NCBI GenBank assembly: GCA_012271165.1
Contig: JAAXGX010000061.1
Span: 1-38,589, forward strand
DNA from: Vicinamibacteraceae bacterium
GTDB taxonomy: Bacteria > Acidobacteriota > Vicinamibacteria > Vicinamibacterales > UBA8438
Direction of reading: 5' to 3'
DNA: 38,589 nt
This document shows, in pieces, positions 30,628-38,589 of the stretch. A program made the position numbers and the translations under genes. Position 1 is the stretch's first letter; every line of letters begins with the position of its first letter. Under the pieces are notes generated by a model. The model was not told the origin of the DNA, made no database searches, and saw only the letters and a list, made by a program, of their open reading frames with translations.

Positions 30628-33270
30628 ATGGACGTGGAAACGGCTCCGGGGCCGGCCGGGGCGCCGGTCGGCGTGCTGGCGGCCGCGTGCGCCCTGCTCC
30701 TGCCCGCGGCGGCCGGGTGCACGGGTGAGGCGGTGATCGACGTGGACGCCGGCGTCCCGTACGAGCTCGCCGCGCGGCGCGCCGCGACGATCACCGATCT
30801 GCGCTACGACGTCCGCTTCGTGATTCCCGAGACCCGCTCGGAGGCCATCGGCGGACAGGTGGCGGCTTCCTTCACCCTGACGGAGCCGGGACCCGTCATC
30901 TTCGACTTCGCCCAGCCGGCCGGCAGCGTGCATGCCGTGCGCGTCGGCGGCGAGCCGGTGTCCTTCGAGACGCGCAGCGAGCACGTCATCGTGGCGGGGG
31001 GCGCCGGGGGCCTGGCCGCCGGCCCGGTGACGGTCGCGATCGACTTCACTGCCGGGGACGGATCGCTCAACCGCCAGGACGACTTTCTCTACACGCTGTT
31101 CGTGCCCGACCGGGCGCGCGTCGCCCTGCCGCTGTTCGATCAGCCGAACCTGAAGGCGAGGTTCCGGCTGCACCTCGACGTGCCGTCCGGGTGGCGCGCG
31201 GTGGCCAACGGATCGCTCGCCGCGCACGAGGTCCGGGGCGGCCGGGCGCGGTTCGACTTCGCCGAGACCGACCCCATCAGCAGCTACCTGTTCGCCTTCG
31301 CGGCTGGGGACTTCCAGGTGGAGACGGCGGAGCGCGACGGGCGGCGGATGGCCATGTACCACCGCGAGACGGACCGCGACCGCCTGCAGCGCAACGCGGA
31401 CGCCATCTTCGACCTCCACGCCTCGGCGCTGGCCTGGCTCGAGGACTACACGGGCATCCCGTTTCCGTTCGAGAAGTTCGATTTCGTGCTCGTGCCGGCG
31501 TTTCAGTACGGCGGCATGGAGCATCCGGGCGCAATCTTCTACCACGAGCACGCGCTGCTGCTCGACGAGAGCGCCACGCAGAACGCGCAACTGGGACGGG
31601 CCAGCCTCATCGCGCACGAGACGGCGCACATGTGGTTCGGCGACCTCGTGACCATGGAGTGGTTCGACGACGTCTGGATGAAGGAGACGTTCGCCAACTT
31701 CATGGCGGCCCGGATCGTGAATCCCTCGTTTCCGGAGGTCGACCACGACCTGCGGTTCCTGCTGGCGCACTACCCGGCGGCGTACGCGGTCGACCGGACG
31801 GCCGGCGCCAACGCGATCCGGCAGCCGCTCGACAACCTGAACGAGGCGGGGACGCTGTACGGCCCGATCATCTACCAGAAGGCGCCGATCGTCTTCACCC
31901 ACCTCGAGCGCCTGATCGGCGCGGCGGCGCTGCGCGCCGGATTGCGCGAGTACCTGAGCGCGCATGCCTACGGCAACGCCGGCTGGGCCGATCTGATCGC
32001 GGTGCTGGATCGGCAGACCCCGGAGGACCTGGCGGCCTGGAGCGGCGTGTGGGTGGAGGAGGGCGGCCGGCCGCGGGTCGACGTCGAGCTGGAGGCGGAC
32101 GGCGGCGTCATCGCGAGCCTCCGGCTGCGCCAGTCCGACCCGGCGGGCGCCGGCCGGCTGTGGAACCAGCGGCTCCGCGTCGTGCTGGGGTACGGCGCCG
32201 ACCGTCGCGCCGTCCTGCCGGCGCAACTGCGCGCGGCGGCCGCGGACGTGCCCGAGGCCGCGGGGCGGGCGCTGCCGGACTACGTCCTGGCCAACGGCGG
32301 CGGCGTGGGCTACGGGTCGCTGGTGCTCGACGCGCGGACGCGCGACTACCTGCTGGCGACGCTGCCGGACATCGACGACGCCCTGACCCGGGCCGTCGCC
32401 TGGATCTCGCTCTGGGAGTCGCTCCTCGAGGGGGAGGTCGATCCCGAGGCGCTGGTCGACCTGGCGCGGCGCGCGCTGCCGGTAGAGCCGGACGAGCAGA
32501 ACGTGGCGCGCATCCTCGGCTACCTGAGCTCCGCGTACTGGCGTCATCTGCTTCCGCACCGCCGCGCGGCGCTGGCGCCGGACCTCGAGGCGCTGCTGTG
32601 GGGTCGGGTCGCCGCCGCGGCCGGCCGCCGGAGCCTGGCGGCGGCGTACTTCCGCGCCTACCGCGACCTCGCGTCGTCGCCGGACGCGCTGGCCCGGCTG
32701 GAGCGCATCTGGAACAGGGAGGAGGAGGTGCCCGGCGTGCCGCTCTCGGCGCGGGACCTGACGGCGCTGGCCCAGGCGCTGGCGGTGCGGGGCGTGGCGC
32801 GCAGCGCGGAGATCCTCGCCGCGCAGCACGACCGCATCGACAATCCGGACCGGCGCGCGGCGTTCGCGTTCGTCAGGCCGGCGCTGGCGGCCGATCGCGC
32901 CGCGCGCGACGCGTTCTTCGCCAGCCTCGGCGAGCCGGCCAACCGGGCCCGCGAGCCGTGGGTGCTGACGGCGCTGGGCTTCCTGCACCACCCGCTGCGC
33001 GCCCGCGCGTCGGAGCGCTACATCCGCCCCAGCCTCGACCTGCTCGAGGAGATCCAGCGCACGGGCGACATCTTCTTTCCGGAACGCTGGCTGCACGCCA
33101 CGCTGGGCGGACACCAGTCGGCCAGCGCGGCCGACACCGTCGACGCGTACCTCGCGGACCGCCCGGATCTCGCTCCGCGCCTGCGCGCCAAGGTGCTGCA
33201 GGCCGCCGACGGGCTGCAGCGGGCCGCGCGCATCGTCGAGACCTACGGCGGTCGCGATCAGACCCGCTGA
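30628..33270 (+). CDS. M1-family metallo-aminopeptidase lipoprotein
   Basis: An 880-residue peptidase with a lipoprotein signal ending LLLPAAAGC. Zinc-binding HEXXH is His330-Glu331-Thr-Ala-His334 and the third ligand Glu353 is in WMKETFANF, at the spacing expected for gluzincins. The exopeptidase motif normally written GxMEN appears as GGMEHPG (295-301), with His in place of Asn. The C-terminal half is the alpha-helical ERAP/M1 domain. It should trim N-terminal residues from peptides on the outer face of the inner membrane or in the periplasm. ATG at 30628 is chosen for the lipobox. The end overlaps the convergent DUF6526 gene by 13 bases. Confidence 0.9.
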   Translation: MDVETAPGPAGAPVGVLAAACALLLPAAAGCTGEAVIDVDAGVPYELAARRAATITDLRYDVRFVIPETRSEAIGGQVAASFTLTEPGPVIFDFAQPAGSVHAVRVGGEPVSFETRSEHVIVAGGAGGLAAGPVTVAIDFTAGDGSLNRQDDFLYTLFVPDRARVALPLFDQPNLKARFRLHLDVPSGWRAVANGSLAAHEVRGGRARFDFAETDPISSYLFAFAAGDFQVETAERDGRRMAMYHRETDRDRLQRNADAIFDLHASALAWLEDYTGIPFPFEKFDFVLVPAFQYGGMEHPGAIFYHEHALLLDESATQNAQLGRASLIAHETAHMWFGDLVTMEWFDDVWMKETFANFMAARIVNPSFPEVDHDLRFLLAHYPAAYAVDRTAGANAIRQPLDNLNEAGTLYGPIIYQKAPIVFTHLERLIGAAALRAGLREYLSAHAYGNAGWADLIAVLDRQTPEDLAAWSGVWVEEGGRPRVDVELEADGGVIASLRLRQSDPAGAGRLWNQRLRVVLGYGADRRAVLPAQLRAAAADVPEAAGRALPDYVLANGGGVGYGSLVLDARTRDYLLATLPDIDDALTRAVAWISLWESLLEGEVDPEALVDLARRALPVEPDEQNVARILGYLSSAYWRHLLPHRRAALAPDLEALLWGRVAAAAGRRSLAAAYFRAYRDLASSPDALARLERIWNREEEVPGVPLSARDLTALAQALAVRGVARSAEILAAQHDRIDNPDRRAAFAFVRPALAADRAARDAFFASLGEPANRAREPWVLTALGFLHHPLRARASERYIRPSLDLLEEIQRTGDIFFPERWLHATLGGHQSASAADTVDAYLADRPDLAPRLRAKVLQAADGLQRAARIVETYGGRDQTR

Positions 33271-33698
33271 TAGTCGGGCCGCCAGGTCTCGATCGCTTCC
33301 TTGATCGGCTTCCGCGCCGCGATCTTCTCGTCCAGGACCTTGCGGGCCAGAGCGGGCAGCTCGGCGTCGCTCGCGAAGCGCAGGGCGATGAGCTGGCTGG
33401 TCGTGAACTCGTTGATCCGGGGCTTGAGATCGTCGGGCAGCAGCGTCTGCATCCGCAGGCGCTCCTCCAGGCGGATGACGCGGTCCTGGGCCGCCAGCGC
33501 GAACGTGCGGGCAAAGACGATGCCGAGCGCGAGCGCGACGGCGAGCAGCAGGCCGACGACGGTCTCGAACGAGAAGCTCGTGATCAGCCGGTAGAGGTTC
33601 CAGGCGAGATTCAGCGCGAGGATCGGCAACGTCACGAAATGAAACCCCGTTACCCACCGGGTGTGGTTCTGATACGTTTGCGGCATCGGTTCGGCCAT
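33258..33698 (-). CDS. DUF6526-family membrane protein
   Basis: A 146-residue protein beginning MAEPMPQTYQNHTRWV, the typical opening of DUF6526. Two membrane helices (about 17-38 and 44-66) are followed by a soluble helical tail with DRVIRLEERLRMQTLL and LIALRFASDAELPAL. The function of the family is unknown. AGGAG seven bases ahead of the ATG supports the start. It is a single gene. Confidence 0.85.
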   Translation of the reverse strand: MAEPMPQTYQNHTRWVTGFHFVTLPILALNLAWNLYRLITSFSFETVVGLLLAVALALGIVFARTFALAAQDRVIRLEERLRMQTLLPDDLKPRINEFTTSQLIALRFASDAELPALARKVLDEKIAARKPIKEAIETWRPDYQRV

Positions 33699-33842
33699 TG
33701 CGGTTTCTCCTGTCGATTCAGGCGTCGATCCTCCAGTATAGGCGACGGGTTCCGCACCGGACGGGCGCCGCACGTCGGCGGTGGCGGGCTCCGGCGCGAA
33801 TCGGTATGCTGATCCGGTTGACGGTCGACGGGGAGCGAGCAC

Positions 33843-34172
33843 ATGAGTGATCTGGCCGCGAAGCAGTGCGTTCCGTGCCGGGGCGGCGTGCCGCCGCTCG
33901 CGGGCGACGAGCTGGCGGCGCTGCATGCCCGGCTCGGGCGCGACTGGGAGGTGGTCGACGGACACCACCTGGAGCGCACGTACCGGTTCGACGATTTCCG
34001 GCAGGCGCTCGACTTCACGGTCAGGGTCGGCGAGATGGCCGAAGACCAGGACCATCACCCCGACATCTTCCTCGCCTGGGGCAGGGTGAAGGTCACGATC
34101 TGGACGCACAAGATCGACGGCCTGACGGAGAGCGACTTCGTCTTCGCCGCGAAGGCCGACGCGTTGCTCTGA
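33843..34172 (+). CDS. 4a-hydroxytetrahydrobiopterin dehydratase (PCD/DCoH family)
   Basis: A 109-residue protein with the pterin dehydratase signature AEDQDHHPDIFLAW (about 65-78), containing the catalytic His pair, and the C-terminal TIWTHKIDGLTESDF. It dehydrates 4a-hydroxytetrahydropterin formed by aromatic amino-acid hydroxylases. No hydroxylase is seen nearby. In bacteria without one, this family may assist molybdopterin or other pterin chemistry, and the MOSC gene next door is compatible with that, as inference. GGGGAG precedes the ATG. Confidence 0.93.
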   Translation: MSDLAAKQCVPCRGGVPPLAGDELAALHARLGRDWEVVDGHHLERTYRFDDFRQALDFTVRVGEMAEDQDHHPDIFLAWGRVKVTIWTHKIDGLTESDFVFAAKADALL

Positions 34173-34193
34173 TCGACGCTCGACCGGCCCGGC

Positions 34194-34661
34194 TCAGCCC
34201 GCGTCGGCCCCCGGGCTCTCCTCCGCGTCCTCCCAGTGAACGGCGTCGCCCACGGCGATGTCCCCGCCGTCGAGCACCTCGCCGAACGCGCCGCCGGCCC
34301 ACGGTGGATCGAGCGCCGCGAGCAGCCCGGGGTGCGCCTCGTCCATCCGCTCGCACCCGCGGGTCTCGCCCACGATGCGGACTCGGCACGGGCCGATGCG
34401 CAGCACCCGGTGCGTGCTGCGTTCCAGATCGACCCCGGAGACGAGCAGGTTCGCCCGCCGCACCCGGGGGTCGAGCGCGACGCCGAGCTGGTCCGAGATG
34501 CGCCGCCAGCGTTCCGCGGACAGGATGGTGACCTGACGCTTGCCGCCCGCGTCGGCGCTGTCGCCCAGACCGCGGCCGGGCTGCAGCGACGCCGAGGCGA
34601 CGGAGTCCATCGGCCCGCGGCGAAACCGCTTCCGCCATACCTGCTCCAGACGTCCGGGCAT
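34194..34661 (-). CDS. MOSC-domain protein
   Basis: A 155-residue stand-alone MOSC domain: VTILSAERWRRIS near residue 44, RRANLLVSGVDLE near 68-80, RIGPCRVRIVGETRGCERMDE (with the conserved Cys of the sulfur-carrier site) and a closing GGDIAVGDAV. MOSC domains bind molybdenum cofactor or carry sulfur to metal centres. ATG at 34661 is taken as start. It is divergent from the acyl-activating gene at 34735 and convergent with the pterin dehydratase gene. Confidence 0.88.
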   Translation of the reverse strand: MPGRLEQVWRKRFRRGPMDSVASASLQPGRGLGDSADAGGKRQVTILSAERWRRISDQLGVALDPRVRRANLLVSGVDLERSTHRVLRIGPCRVRIVGETRGCERMDEAHPGLLAALDPPWAGGAFGEVLDGGDIAVGDAVHWEDAEESPGADAG

Positions 34662-34734
34662 CTGTTCGCTCCCCCTGTTCAGGGCCGCCGGGGCAGGGCG
34701 GCCGGACCTGACTTTAGTGTAAGATCCGTGGCTG

Positions 34735-35838
34735 ATGAGCATGCAAGCAGCCGCCACAGAATCACGTGCGGGGACCGAGCGCGAGGCGCTCGACGCTTGG
34801 GTGCGCGAGGTCGTCGACTGGCACTTCGACCCCGCGACCGGGTGCCCCTTCTGGCTCGACTGGGCCAGCCGCGCCGGGTGGGACCCCCGGACCGAGGTGC
34901 GTGGATTCGAGGACCTCGTCAAGTTCGGCCACTTCGAGGACGAGCAGCTCCGCGGCGGCCCGGTGCGCCGCTGGGTGCCCCGCGCGTACGCCGACAAGCC
35001 AATCTACGTCTTCGAGACCGGCGGCACGACCGGCGTGCCGAAGAGCCGGGTCGCCATCGACGATTTCCGCACCGACTACGAGCTGTTCTCGGCGACCCTG
35101 CCCGACGAGTGCTTTCCCAGGGGCTCGAACTGGCTGATGCTGGGGCCGAGCGGCCCCCGGCGGCTGCGCCTGGCGGTGGAGCATCTGGCCCAGTACCGCG
35201 GCGGGATCTGCTTCTGCGTCGACCTCGATCCACGCTGGGTGATCAAACTGATCAAGAAGGGCTGGATGGACCACCTGAAGGCGTATCAGGCACACGTCAT
35301 CGATCAGGCCATCACCGTCCTGTCGGCCGGCCACGAGATCAAGTGCCTGTTCTCGACGCCCAAGTTGATCGAGGCGCTGGCGAACCGGCTGGAGGCGGAC
35401 GGCTCCAGCATCAAGGACACGGGCATCACCGGCATCTTCGCCGGGGGCACGGAGTTCACCCCGCAGTGGAACCGGTTCGCCAACGAGGAGTTGCTCGACG
35501 GGGTCTACATGACGCCGACCTACGGCAACACGCTGATGGGGTTGGCCGCCAGCCCGCCCAGCGGGCCGGACGAGGGGTACAAGATCACCTACTACGCGCC
35601 GCAGCCGCGCGCCGTGCTGCAGGTCGTCGATCCCGACGATGCCGACCGCGTCGTCGACTACGGGGACACCGGCCGCGTGATGCTGACCACCTTGACGAAG
35701 GAGTTCTTCGTCCCGCGCTTCCTGGAGCGCGACGAGGGCGAGCGCGAGCCGCCTTGCGAGCAGTATCCGTGGGACGGGGTGAGCGGCGTGCGCCCCTTCA
35801 GCGGCATCGCGGCGAGCACGACGGTTGGCGTGTACTGA
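34735..35838 (+). CDS. Acyl-activating enzyme, LuxE/PaaK-like
   Basis: A 367-residue adenylate-forming-type enzyme. The ATP-binding loop is FETGGTTGVPKSRV (about 94-107). Further ANL/PaaK-like stretches are IKCLFSTPKLIEAL, GITGIFAGGTEFTP and MTPTYGNTLMG. It is as short as LuxE acyl-protein synthetase (about 370 residues) and much shorter than ordinary CoA ligases. A TAAGAT box at 34720-34725 may be the -10. Two genes downstream is an acyl reductase/aldehyde-dehydrogenase-like enzyme, so the pair resembles a carboxylic-acid activation and reduction module. The true acyl substrate is unknown. Confidence 0.78.
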   Translation: MSMQAAATESRAGTEREALDAWVREVVDWHFDPATGCPFWLDWASRAGWDPRTEVRGFEDLVKFGHFEDEQLRGGPVRRWVPRAYADKPIYVFETGGTTGVPKSRVAIDDFRTDYELFSATLPDECFPRGSNWLMLGPSGPRRLRLAVEHLAQYRGGICFCVDLDPRWVIKLIKKGWMDHLKAYQAHVIDQAITVLSAGHEIKCLFSTPKLIEALANRLEADGSSIKDTGITGIFAGGTEFTPQWNRFANEELLDGVYMTPTYGNTLMGLAASPPSGPDEGYKITYYAPQPRAVLQVVDPDDADRVVDYGDTGRVMLTTLTKEFFVPRFLERDEGEREPPCEQYPWDGVSGVRPFSGIAASTTVGVY

Positions 35839-35853
35839 GGGAGAGGGAAGGCG

Positions 35854-36372
35854 ATGCGTGATGTCAGAACGGTAGCGATGAGCCGCGGCTGGCTGGCCGT
35901 GGTGCCGCTCGCCCTGGCGCTCGGCGCCTGCGCGGCCGACCCCGAGCCGGCCGCGGAGCCGGAGATGGAGTCCGAGCCCGCGATGGAGTCCGAGCCCGCG
36001 AGCATGAACCCGCGCGTCTTCTTCGTCTCGCCGGAAGAGGGCGGGACGTATTCGGCCAGCACCCCGGTGACGTTCGAGTTCGGCATCGAGAACTACGAGC
36101 TGTCGCCGGTGCCCGACGTGGTGGAGGACCCGCGGGGCGGCATGGGGCATCATCATCTGGGCCTCGACACCGACTGCGTGCCGGAGGGCGTGGTGATTCC
36201 CAGGGATGATCCCACGTGGGTGCATTTCGGCGACGCGTCGGCCACCATCGACATGATGCTCGAGCCGGGCGAGCACAGCTTCGTCCTGCAGCTCGGTGAC
36301 GACGAGCACCGCGCGCAGGCGGACGAAGGCCTCTGCGCGCGCGTCACGATTCAGGTGGAGGAAGGCATCTAG
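35854..36372 (+). CDS. DUF4399-domain lipoprotein
   Basis: A 172-residue lipoprotein. The signal ends in LALGAC at residue 27, and a Glu/Pro/Met-rich linker with a near-repeat (MESEPAMESEPA) follows. Then comes the DUF4399 domain: PRVFFVSPEEGGTYSASTPV, a GMGHHHLGLD motif, and PGEHSFVLQLGDDEHRA. The clustered His suggest metal binding; function is unknown. GGGAGAGGG precedes the ATG. It sits 15 bases after the acyl-activating gene and one base before the reductase gene, so all three are cotranscribed. Confidence 0.87.
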   Translation: MRDVRTVAMSRGWLAVVPLALALGACAADPEPAAEPEMESEPAMESEPASMNPRVFFVSPEEGGTYSASTPVTFEFGIENYELSPVPDVVEDPRGGMGHHHLGLDTDCVPEGVVIPRDDPTWVHFGDASATIDMMLEPGEHSFVLQLGDDEHRAQADEGLCARVTIQVEEGI

Positions 36373-36373
36373 C

Positions 36374-37795
36374 GTGATCCATTTTCCGATTCTGCGGTGG
36401 GGCAAACCGTACAAGAGCCTCGAGGTCGACAAGGTCGTCCATTTCGCCACGGGCGAGCCGGTGGCCGAGGTGAGCCAGGCGAATCCCGGCCTGGTCGCGC
36501 GTGACATGCGCAAGGCTTCGCGAGCGCGCGAAGTGCTGCGGGAGGTGCCGGCCACCGAGCTCGTGGGCATGGTCAAGAAGGCAGCCGAGCTCTTCTCGAC
36601 GGCGGAGCTGCCGCTGGGCGAGGGGAGCCAGTCGCCCGACGACTTCGTGCGCCAGCAGTCCGCCACCACCGGGCTTCCGGAGCACATGTGCCGCATGAAC
36701 ATGGAGAAGCTGCGGTACGTCCTGGATCACATCGACGAGATCCTGCTGTCGCTGACGAGGGGGCTCGATCCGGGCATCCTGACCCGCGGCTACGGCGAGG
36801 AAGGCGGCGTGATGCGGAGCTACCAGGCCACGACCCCGGTGCTCGGCATGGTGCTGCCGTCGAACTCGCCCGGCGTGCACAGCCTGTGGCTGCCCATCGT
36901 TCCGCTGCAGATCGGACTCGTGCTCAAGCCCGGACCCCAGGAGCCGTGGACGCCGTGGCGGATGACCCAGGCGTTCTTCGAGGCGGGCATCCCGCGCGAG
37001 GCGGTGGCGTTGTACCCGGGCCTCGGCGAGGTGGGCGCCGCGGTGCTCAACAACACGCCGCGCAGCCTGATCTTCGGCGGCACGGCCACGGTGGAGCAGT
37101 ATGCCGGCAACCCGAACGTGCAGGTGCACGGACCGGGCTTCAGCAAGATCCTGCTGGGTGACGACGAGGTCGACAACTGGGAGAGCCACCTCGACCTGAT
37201 GGTCGACAGCGTGCTCATCAACAGCGGGCGGGGCTGCATCAACTGCTCGGGCATCTGGGCGTCGCGGCACACCCGGGAGATTGCCGAGGCGATTGCCGAG
37301 CGGATCGGTCCGATCGCGCCGCTGCCCCCGGAGGATCCGAACGCCTCGCTGGCCGCGTTCACGGTGCCCGGCCAGGCGGCCGCGATCTCGGGTGACATCG
37401 ACAACGCCGTGGCGGAGGCGGGCGTCACCGAGGTGACCGCCAGGTTCCACGATGGCGGCCGGCACGAGGCGCGCGAGCGCTGCGACTACCTGCGGCCCAC
37501 GGTGGTGCACTGCGAGTCGCCGGCCCCGGCCGCGGTGAAGAAGGAGTACATGTTCCCGTTCGTCACCGTCGTCGAGTGCCCCCAGGACCGGATGCTGGCA
37601 TCCATCGGACCGACGCTGGTGGCCACGGCGATCACCTCCGACGCGGCGTTCCAGCGTGCGCTGCTCGACGCGCGGAACGTGGACCGGCTGAACATCGGAC
37701 CGATTCCGACGATCAGGCTCAACTGGCTGCAACCGCACGAGGGCAACATCGTCGACTTCCTCTTCCGGCCGCGCGCCTTCCAGATGGCGTCGTAG
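36374..37795 (+). CDS. Acyl reductase / aldehyde dehydrogenase-like enzyme (LuxC-like)
   Basis: A 473-residue member of the aldehyde dehydrogenase superfamily. The cofactor-domain stretch is TPVLGMVLPSNSPGVHSLW (about 156-174). A probable catalytic Cys lies in SGRGCINCSG (about 282-291), where two Cys are three residues apart. The N-terminal ~130 residues do not look like a standard dehydrogenase. Length and its pairing with a LuxE/PaaK-like protein recall LuxC fatty-acid reductases, which convert activated acyl groups to aldehydes; this is inference. The start is GTG at 36374, one base after the lipoprotein stop. Confidence 0.78.
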   Translation: MIHFPILRWGKPYKSLEVDKVVHFATGEPVAEVSQANPGLVARDMRKASRAREVLREVPATELVGMVKKAAELFSTAELPLGEGSQSPDDFVRQQSATTGLPEHMCRMNMEKLRYVLDHIDEILLSLTRGLDPGILTRGYGEEGGVMRSYQATTPVLGMVLPSNSPGVHSLWLPIVPLQIGLVLKPGPQEPWTPWRMTQAFFEAGIPREAVALYPGLGEVGAAVLNNTPRSLIFGGTATVEQYAGNPNVQVHGPGFSKILLGDDEVDNWESHLDLMVDSVLINSGRGCINCSGIWASRHTREIAEAIAERIGPIAPLPPEDPNASLAAFTVPGQAAAISGDIDNAVAEAGVTEVTARFHDGGRHEARERCDYLRPTVVHCESPAPAAVKKEYMFPFVTVVECPQDRMLASIGPTLVATAITSDAAFQRALLDARNVDRLNIGPIPTIRLNWLQPHEGNIVDFLFRPRAFQMAS

Positions 37796-37828
37796 CGATC
37801 CCCTCCTGCGGCGCGGGGCATGTGATCC

Positions 37829-38563
37829 TTGCTGGAAGTCAAGAACCTGAGCAAGCAGTACCCCACGGCCCAGGGAGCGCTGCCGATTCTCTCCGACGTC
37901 GGCTTCTCGCTGGGGCGAGGCGACTCCGCCTCGATCATGGGGCCGTCCGGCAGCGGCAAGAGCACGCTGCTGTACGTGCTGGGTGCGCTCGAGCCGCCGA
38001 CGGCCGGCAGCGTGACGCTCGACGGCCGCGATCCGTTCGCGCTCGAAGAGCGCGCCCTGGCCGAGTTCCGCAACACCCGCGTCGGCTTCGTCTTTCAGGA
38101 CCACCTGCTGCTGCCCCAGTGCACGGTGTTCGAGAACGTGCTGGTGCCCACGCTCGTCGGCGACCCGGATGCGGACGCCCCGCGGCGGGCCCTCGATCTG
38201 ATCGACCAGGTGGGGCTGCGGGACCGCGTCGATCATCGGCCGGCCGAGCTGTCGGGGGGTGAGCGGCAGCGGGTCGCGCTCGCGCGGGCGCTGATTCGGC
38301 AGCCGCTCCTGCTGCTGTGCGACGAGCCGACCGGCAACCTCGACCAGGAGTCGGCCGACACGGTGGCGTCGCTGCTCTTCGCCCTGCACCAGCGCCAGCA
38401 GACGATCCTCGTGATCGTCAGTCACAACGACCGGCTGGCGGACCGGTGCGCCATCCGCTTCCGGCTGAACAATCAGCGCCTGGAGCGAATTGCGTCCAGT
38501 CAGGACTCAGCGCGGCAGAATGATGCGGACGCGGGGGGGCGGGGTGCGGCCGCATCCGAATGA
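37829..38563 (+). CDS. ABC transporter ATPase, LolD/MacB type
   Basis: A 244-residue ATPase. Walker A is GPSGSGKS (38-45), the Q-loop is FVFQDHLLLPQ, the signature is LSGGERQRVALARAL, Walker B is LLLCDEPTGNLD and the switch His is in IVSHNDRLA. The EPTGNLD form is typical of LolD and MacB, which power lipoprotein release or efflux with FtsX-like permeases. No permease is in the window; it may lie beyond the right edge. The start is TTG at 37829 with only a weak ribosome site; no ATG or GTG is available in frame nearby. Confidence 0.9.
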   Translation: MLEVKNLSKQYPTAQGALPILSDVGFSLGRGDSASIMGPSGSGKSTLLYVLGALEPPTAGSVTLDGRDPFALEERALAEFRNTRVGFVFQDHLLLPQCTVFENVLVPTLVGDPDADAPRRALDLIDQVGLRDRVDHRPAELSGGERQRVALARALIRQPLLLLCDEPTGNLDQESADTVASLLFALHQRQQTILVIVSHNDRLADRCAIRFRLNNQRLERIASSQDSARQNDADAGGRGAAASE

Positions 38564-38564
38564 A

Positions 38565-38583
38565 GCGCCGGCGCAGCCGGCGC
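38565..38583. repeat. Perfect hairpin after the LolD-type gene
   Basis: GCGCCGGC and GCCGGCGC (8 bp, loop GCA) start one base after the stop codon. No U-tract follows within the window. It may be a 3'-end hairpin; it is a different sequence from the AGGCGCGC repeat. Confidence 0.4.
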
Positions 38584-38589
38584 AAGGCG

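Noticed and set aside
34711-34725. TTTAGTGTAA at 34713-34722 resembles part of the VapB operator (TTTAGTGTAACACTA).
   Set aside because: Only the left half and a few flanking bases match, and the symmetric second half is missing. It is probably coincidence around a -10 box.

Overview
The window is GC-rich and very densely coded. Several neighbours overlap by a few to about 25 bases, and intergenic gaps are short. Many starts are GTG or TTG. The gene content (NHL and PQQ-type beta-propeller secreted proteins, lipoproteins, DUF6526, DUF4202 and DUF4399 proteins, M1 peptidase, 2,4-dienoyl-CoA-reductase-like SDR) suggests a high-GC Gram-negative chromosome, most likely Acidobacteriota (Vicinamibacteria-like). 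The taxonomic call is an inference from gene content, not from a marker gene. No rRNA, tRNA, CRISPR array or insertion sequence was recognised.

Left end (1-2445, minus strand): an assimilatory sulfur operon reads TauE/SafE permease, CysH-type APS reductase, then siroheme synthase N-domain. Its leader holds the most striking signal in the window. A promoter is followed by a 31-codon reading frame with five consecutive cysteine codons, and then by an intrinsic terminator whose U-tract ends two bases before the TauE start. The leader can form an alternative (antiterminator) pairing. This looks like a cysteine-sensing transcription attenuator.

2485-13804: an exported nucleotide-pyrophosphatase-like lipoprotein, a TauD/TfdA dioxygenase, valine-pyruvate aminotransferase (AvtA), two NHL-repeat exported proteins flanking a HepT/MntA toxin-antitoxin pair, an SLC13 transporter, and a three-gene ABC importer (SsuA/THI5-like binding protein, ATPase, permease).

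13814-19329: an NRAMP-like transporter without the canonical metal motif, then the second sulfur cluster: CysQ, fused ATP sulfurylase-APS kinase, DUF4202, and facing them a BASS-type sodium symporter. Together with the left-end operon this covers sulfate activation, APS reduction, PAP removal and siroheme synthesis. Sulfite reductase is not in the window.

19365-24938: an SDR oxidoreductase, a frameshifted integral membrane gene, a large membrane protein with paired HxHP motifs, an exported fumarylacetoacetate-hydrolase-like protein and a methyltransferase.

25016-28594: an accessory, defence-like island containing a small DUF6642 (caspase/CHAT-like His-Cys) protein, a HigA-type regulator without HigB, an OLD-like ATPase-TOPRIM protein, and a VapBC module with a clear promoter/operator.

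28591-38563: a PQQ-propeller protein, cupin, M1 aminopeptidase lipoprotein, DUF6526, pterin dehydratase, MOSC protein, then an acyl-activating (LuxE/PaaK-like) enzyme, a DUF4399 lipoprotein, an acyl reductase/aldehyde-dehydrogenase-like enzyme and a LolD-type ATPase.
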